From NCBI GenBank assembly GCA_021798235.1, contig JAJZMO010000112.1:1-18506 (forward strand): a DNA stretch of 18,506 nucleotides, read 5' to 3'. This document shows, piece by piece, positions 16,495-18,506 of the stretch. Numbering within the stretch: position 1 is the stretch's first letter; the number at the start of each line of letters is the position of its first letter. The notes under the pieces are model-generated. The model did no database searches and had not been told where the DNA came from. It saw nothing but the letters and a program-made list of their open reading frames with translations. Source of the stretch: Acidobacteriota bacterium. Its GTDB lineage: Bacteria > Acidobacteriota > Terriglobia > Terriglobales > Acidobacteriaceae. Position numbers and translations under genes: made by a program.

Positions 16495-17384
16495 TGGTTG
16501 CCCTCCGGCGAAAGATATGGCTCGCGCAACAGTCCCAACAGATACTCCCCGTATCCGCTCTTGCGAATCGGCTGCGCCAGCGCCTCCAGTTGTTCGGCTG
16601 AAATGTAACCCAGCCGGTACGCAATCTCTTCCGGACAGGCGATCTTCAACCCTTGCCTGCGCTCCACCGTCTGGATGAACAATCCCGCCTCAAACAACGA
16701 GTCATGCGTCCCCGTGTCCAGCCACGCCATGCCCCGGCTCATGATCTGCACATTCAGCTTCCCGGCTTCCAGGTAAACGCGGTTCAAATCCGTGATTTCC
16801 AGCTCGCCGCGCGGTGAAGGCTTCAGCGCACCGGCGATGTCCACCACCTGGTTATCGTAAAAGTAGAGCCCCGTCACCGCGTACCGCGACTTCGGCGCCT
16901 TCGGCTTCTCTTCCAGGCTGATCGCCTTGCCGTTGCGGTCAAACTCCACCACGCCGTACCGCTCCGGATCATGCACCGGATACGCAAACACCGTCGCGCC
17001 CTCCTTCAATTGCGCCGCTTCCTGCAATTGCTTTGAGAACGACTGCCCGTAGTAGATGTTGTCGCCCAGCACCAGCGTACACGTATCGTTGCCGATGAAC
17101 TCGCGCCCAATCAGGAACGCCTGCGCCAGCCCGTCCGGGCTCGGCTGCACGGCATAGGAAATGTGGATCCCCCAGCCATGCCCATCGCCAAGCAGGTCCG
17201 CAAAACGCGCCGTATCCTGCGGCGTCGAGATCACCAGGATATCCCTGAGCCCCGCCAGCATCAGAGTGCTCAGCGGGTAATAGACCAGCGGCTTGTCATA
17301 CACCGGCAACAGTTGCTTCGAAACCACCTGGGTCACCGGATATAACCGTGTCCCCGAACCGCCTGCCAGAATAATTCCCTTCAT
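16491..17384 (-). CDS. rmlA: Glucose-1-phosphate thymidylyltransferase
   Basis: It makes dTDP-glucose from dTTP and glucose-1-phosphate, the first step of the rhamnose pathway. The protein has 297 residues, close to the usual 290. [18 protein letters not shown] carries the nucleotidyltransferase signature G-x-G-T-R-x-x-P-x-[38 protein letters not shown] and [11 protein letters not shown] are further family blocks. ATG 17384 is chosen because it forms an exact ATGA overlap with the rmlB stop and gives the standard N-terminus; the longer open frame upstream overlaps rmlB and reads as non-coding. Confidence 0.96.
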   Translation of the reverse strand: MKGIILAGGSGTRLYPVTQVVSKQLLPVYDKPLVYYPLSTLMLAGLRDILVISTPQDTARFADLLGDGHGWGIHISYAVQPSPDGLAQAFLIGREFIGNDTCTLVLGDNIYYGQSFSKQLQEAAQLKEGATVFAYPVHDPERYGVVEFDRNGKAISLEEKPKAPKSRYAVTGLYFYDNQVVDIAGALKPSPRGELEITDLNRVYLEAGKLNVQIMSRGMAWLDTGTHDSLFEAGLFIQTVERRQGLKIACPEEIAYRLGYISAEQLEALAQPIRKSGYGEYLLGLLREPYLSPEGNQ

Positions 17385-18466
17385 TGCGTCAGACGCTCCG
17401 CGTAATTCTGTTCGATCCAGTTCATATACGCACCCGTCCGCACGCCTTCCACCCAGTCCAGATTCTCCAGGTACCAGCGCACCGTATGGCGCAATCCGTC
17501 TTCGAAATTCTCCGCCGGCTTCCAACCCAGCTCGCGTGCAATCTTGGATGCGTCAATGGCATAGCGCCGGTCATGCCCCGGCCGGTCCTTCACAAAGGTG
17601 ATCAGCTTCCGCCGCGAACCCATCCCCGCATCCGGCCGCATCTCGTCTACCAGGTCGCAGATTGTCCCCACCACGTCCAGATTCTTCCGCTCACTGTTGC
17701 CGCCAATGTTGTACGTCTCCCCTACCTGCCCGCGCTCCAGCACCGCCCGAATCGCCGAACAGTGGTCCTTCACGTACAGCCAGTCGCGCACATTCGCCCC
17801 ATCGCCGTACACCGGCAGCGGCTTGCCTTCCAGCGCATTCAAAATCATCAGCGGAATCAGCTTCTCAGGAAACTGAAACGGCCCGTAGTTGTTCGAGCAG
17901 TTCGTCGTCAGCACCGGCAGCCCAAAAGTGTGGTGATAGGCTCGCACCAGGTGATCCGACCCTGCCTTTGAAGCCGCATACGGACTGTTCGGCGCATACG
18001 GCGTCGTCTCACAAAATGCCGCATCCTCCGGCCCAAGCGTCCCATAAACCTCGTCCGTCGAAACGTGCAGAAACCGGAAAGCCCTTTGTCCCTCATCGTC
18101 CAGCGACCGCCAGTAAGTCTTCGCCTGATCCAGCAGCGTGAACGTGCCATGAATGTTCGTGCGAAGAAATGCCTCCGGCCCAACGATTGACCGGTCCACA
18201 TGGCTCTCCGCGGCAAAATGCACAATCGCTTTGGGCCGATGTTCCCGCAGCAGCGAAGCCACCTGCTCCGCGTCGCAAATGTCTCCGCGCACCAGCACAT
18301 GCCGCCGGTCAGCCTTCAACGCAGCCAGGTTTGCCGGATTCCCGGCATACGTCAGCAGGTCCAGATTCACCACCGGCGCGCCTGCGCTCTCCAGCCAGTC
18401 CAGCACAAAATTGGAGCCGATAAACCCAGCCCCGCCGGTTACCACGATTGTGTCATTCAAATGCAT
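17381..18466 (-). CDS. rmlB: dTDP-glucose 4,6-dehydratase
   Basis: It converts dTDP-glucose to dTDP-4-keto-6-deoxyglucose, the second step of the rhamnose pathway, with bound NAD. The protein has 361 residues, the usual length. [11 protein letters not shown] (10-20) binds [12 protein letters not shown] holds Thr137, Asp138 and Glu139 of the active site, and SPYAASK gives Tyr163 and Lys167. [17 protein letters not shown] and [17 protein letters not shown] are RmlB hallmarks. ATG 18466 is preferred over the in-frame TTG at 18490, which has no ribosome binding site; the site before the ATG is also weak, so the start is less certain than the identity. It is the first gene of the rmlBACD operon, and the promoter would lie at or beyond the right window edge. 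Confidence 0.94.
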   Translation of the reverse strand: MHLNDTIVVTGGAGFIGSNFVLDWLESAGAPVVNLDLLTYAGNPANLAALKADRRHVLVRGDICDAEQVASLLREHRPKAIVHFAAESHVDRSIVGPEAFLRTNIHGTFTLLDQAKTYWRSLDDEGQRAFRFLHVSTDEVYGTLGPEDAAFCETTPYAPNSPYAASKAGSDHLVRAYHHTFGLPVLTTNCSNNYGPFQFPEKLIPLMILNALEGKPLPVYGDGANVRDWLYVKDHCSAIRAVLERGQVGETYNIGGNSERKNLDVVGTICDLVDEMRPDAGMGSRRKLITFVKDRPGHDRRYAIDASKIARELGWKPAENFEDGLRHTVRWYLENLDWVEGVRTGAYMNWIEQNYAERLTQ

Positions 18467-18506
18467 TCCGCCAGCGCTCTCACTCTGCAACTGAATTAGG
18501 AAAGGC

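Overview
The window is GC-rich DNA that looks like a soil-type Acidobacteriota genome, probably class Terriglobia. Three things suggest this: a pair of very large secreted BNR/sortilin-type beta-propeller proteins, a family expanded in that phylum; strongly G/C-ending codons; and a GTCATCCTGAGCGAA-type dispersed repeat. The assignment is inferred from gene content and was not tested against a database.

Layout, left to right. Positions 1-539 hold the 5' part of a group II intron on the minus strand, with the first 53 codons of its reverse transcriptase running off the left edge. Its GTGCG 5' end lies one base beyond the T-tract of a factor-independent terminator (541-579). That terminator ends the leftward gene at 641-3820, a secreted beta-propeller protein. 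A divergent rightward unit follows: a small two-helix membrane protein broken by one frameshift (3952-4412), then a second, paralogous propeller protein (4456-7509). The stop codon of the second propeller lies inside a nested palindromic element (7508-7622), which is followed by a second, different dispersed repeat (7647-7711).

The leftward pair at 7711-10750 is a CrtI/PYROXD2-like FAD oxidoreductase whose 3' end overlaps the start of an APC-family permease by 11 bp. A rightward radical SAM protein with a partial SPASM-like C-terminus (10902-12041) is transcribed away from them. A bidirectional terminator (12058-12097) separates it from the convergent sulfolipid genes.

The rest is leftward. 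sqdB (UDP-sulfoquinovose synthase) and sqdX (sulfoquinovosyltransferase) form a two-gene operon that should make the sulfolipid SQDG from UDP-glucose, sulfite and diacylglycerol. Upstream of it lies the complete dTDP-L-rhamnose operon rmlB-rmlA-rmlC-rmlD. Its genes are joined by 4-bp ATGA or GTGA overlaps, and it should supply rhamnose for surface polysaccharide. Together the right half is a cell-envelope sugar-nucleotide region. The left half has secreted propellers, a mobile intron and repeats. I found no rRNA, tRNA, CRISPR array or phage genes. The items most worth a second look are the terminator-targeted intron, the frameshifted membrane gene, the nested palindrome, and the helix-turn-helix-like tail on SqdX.
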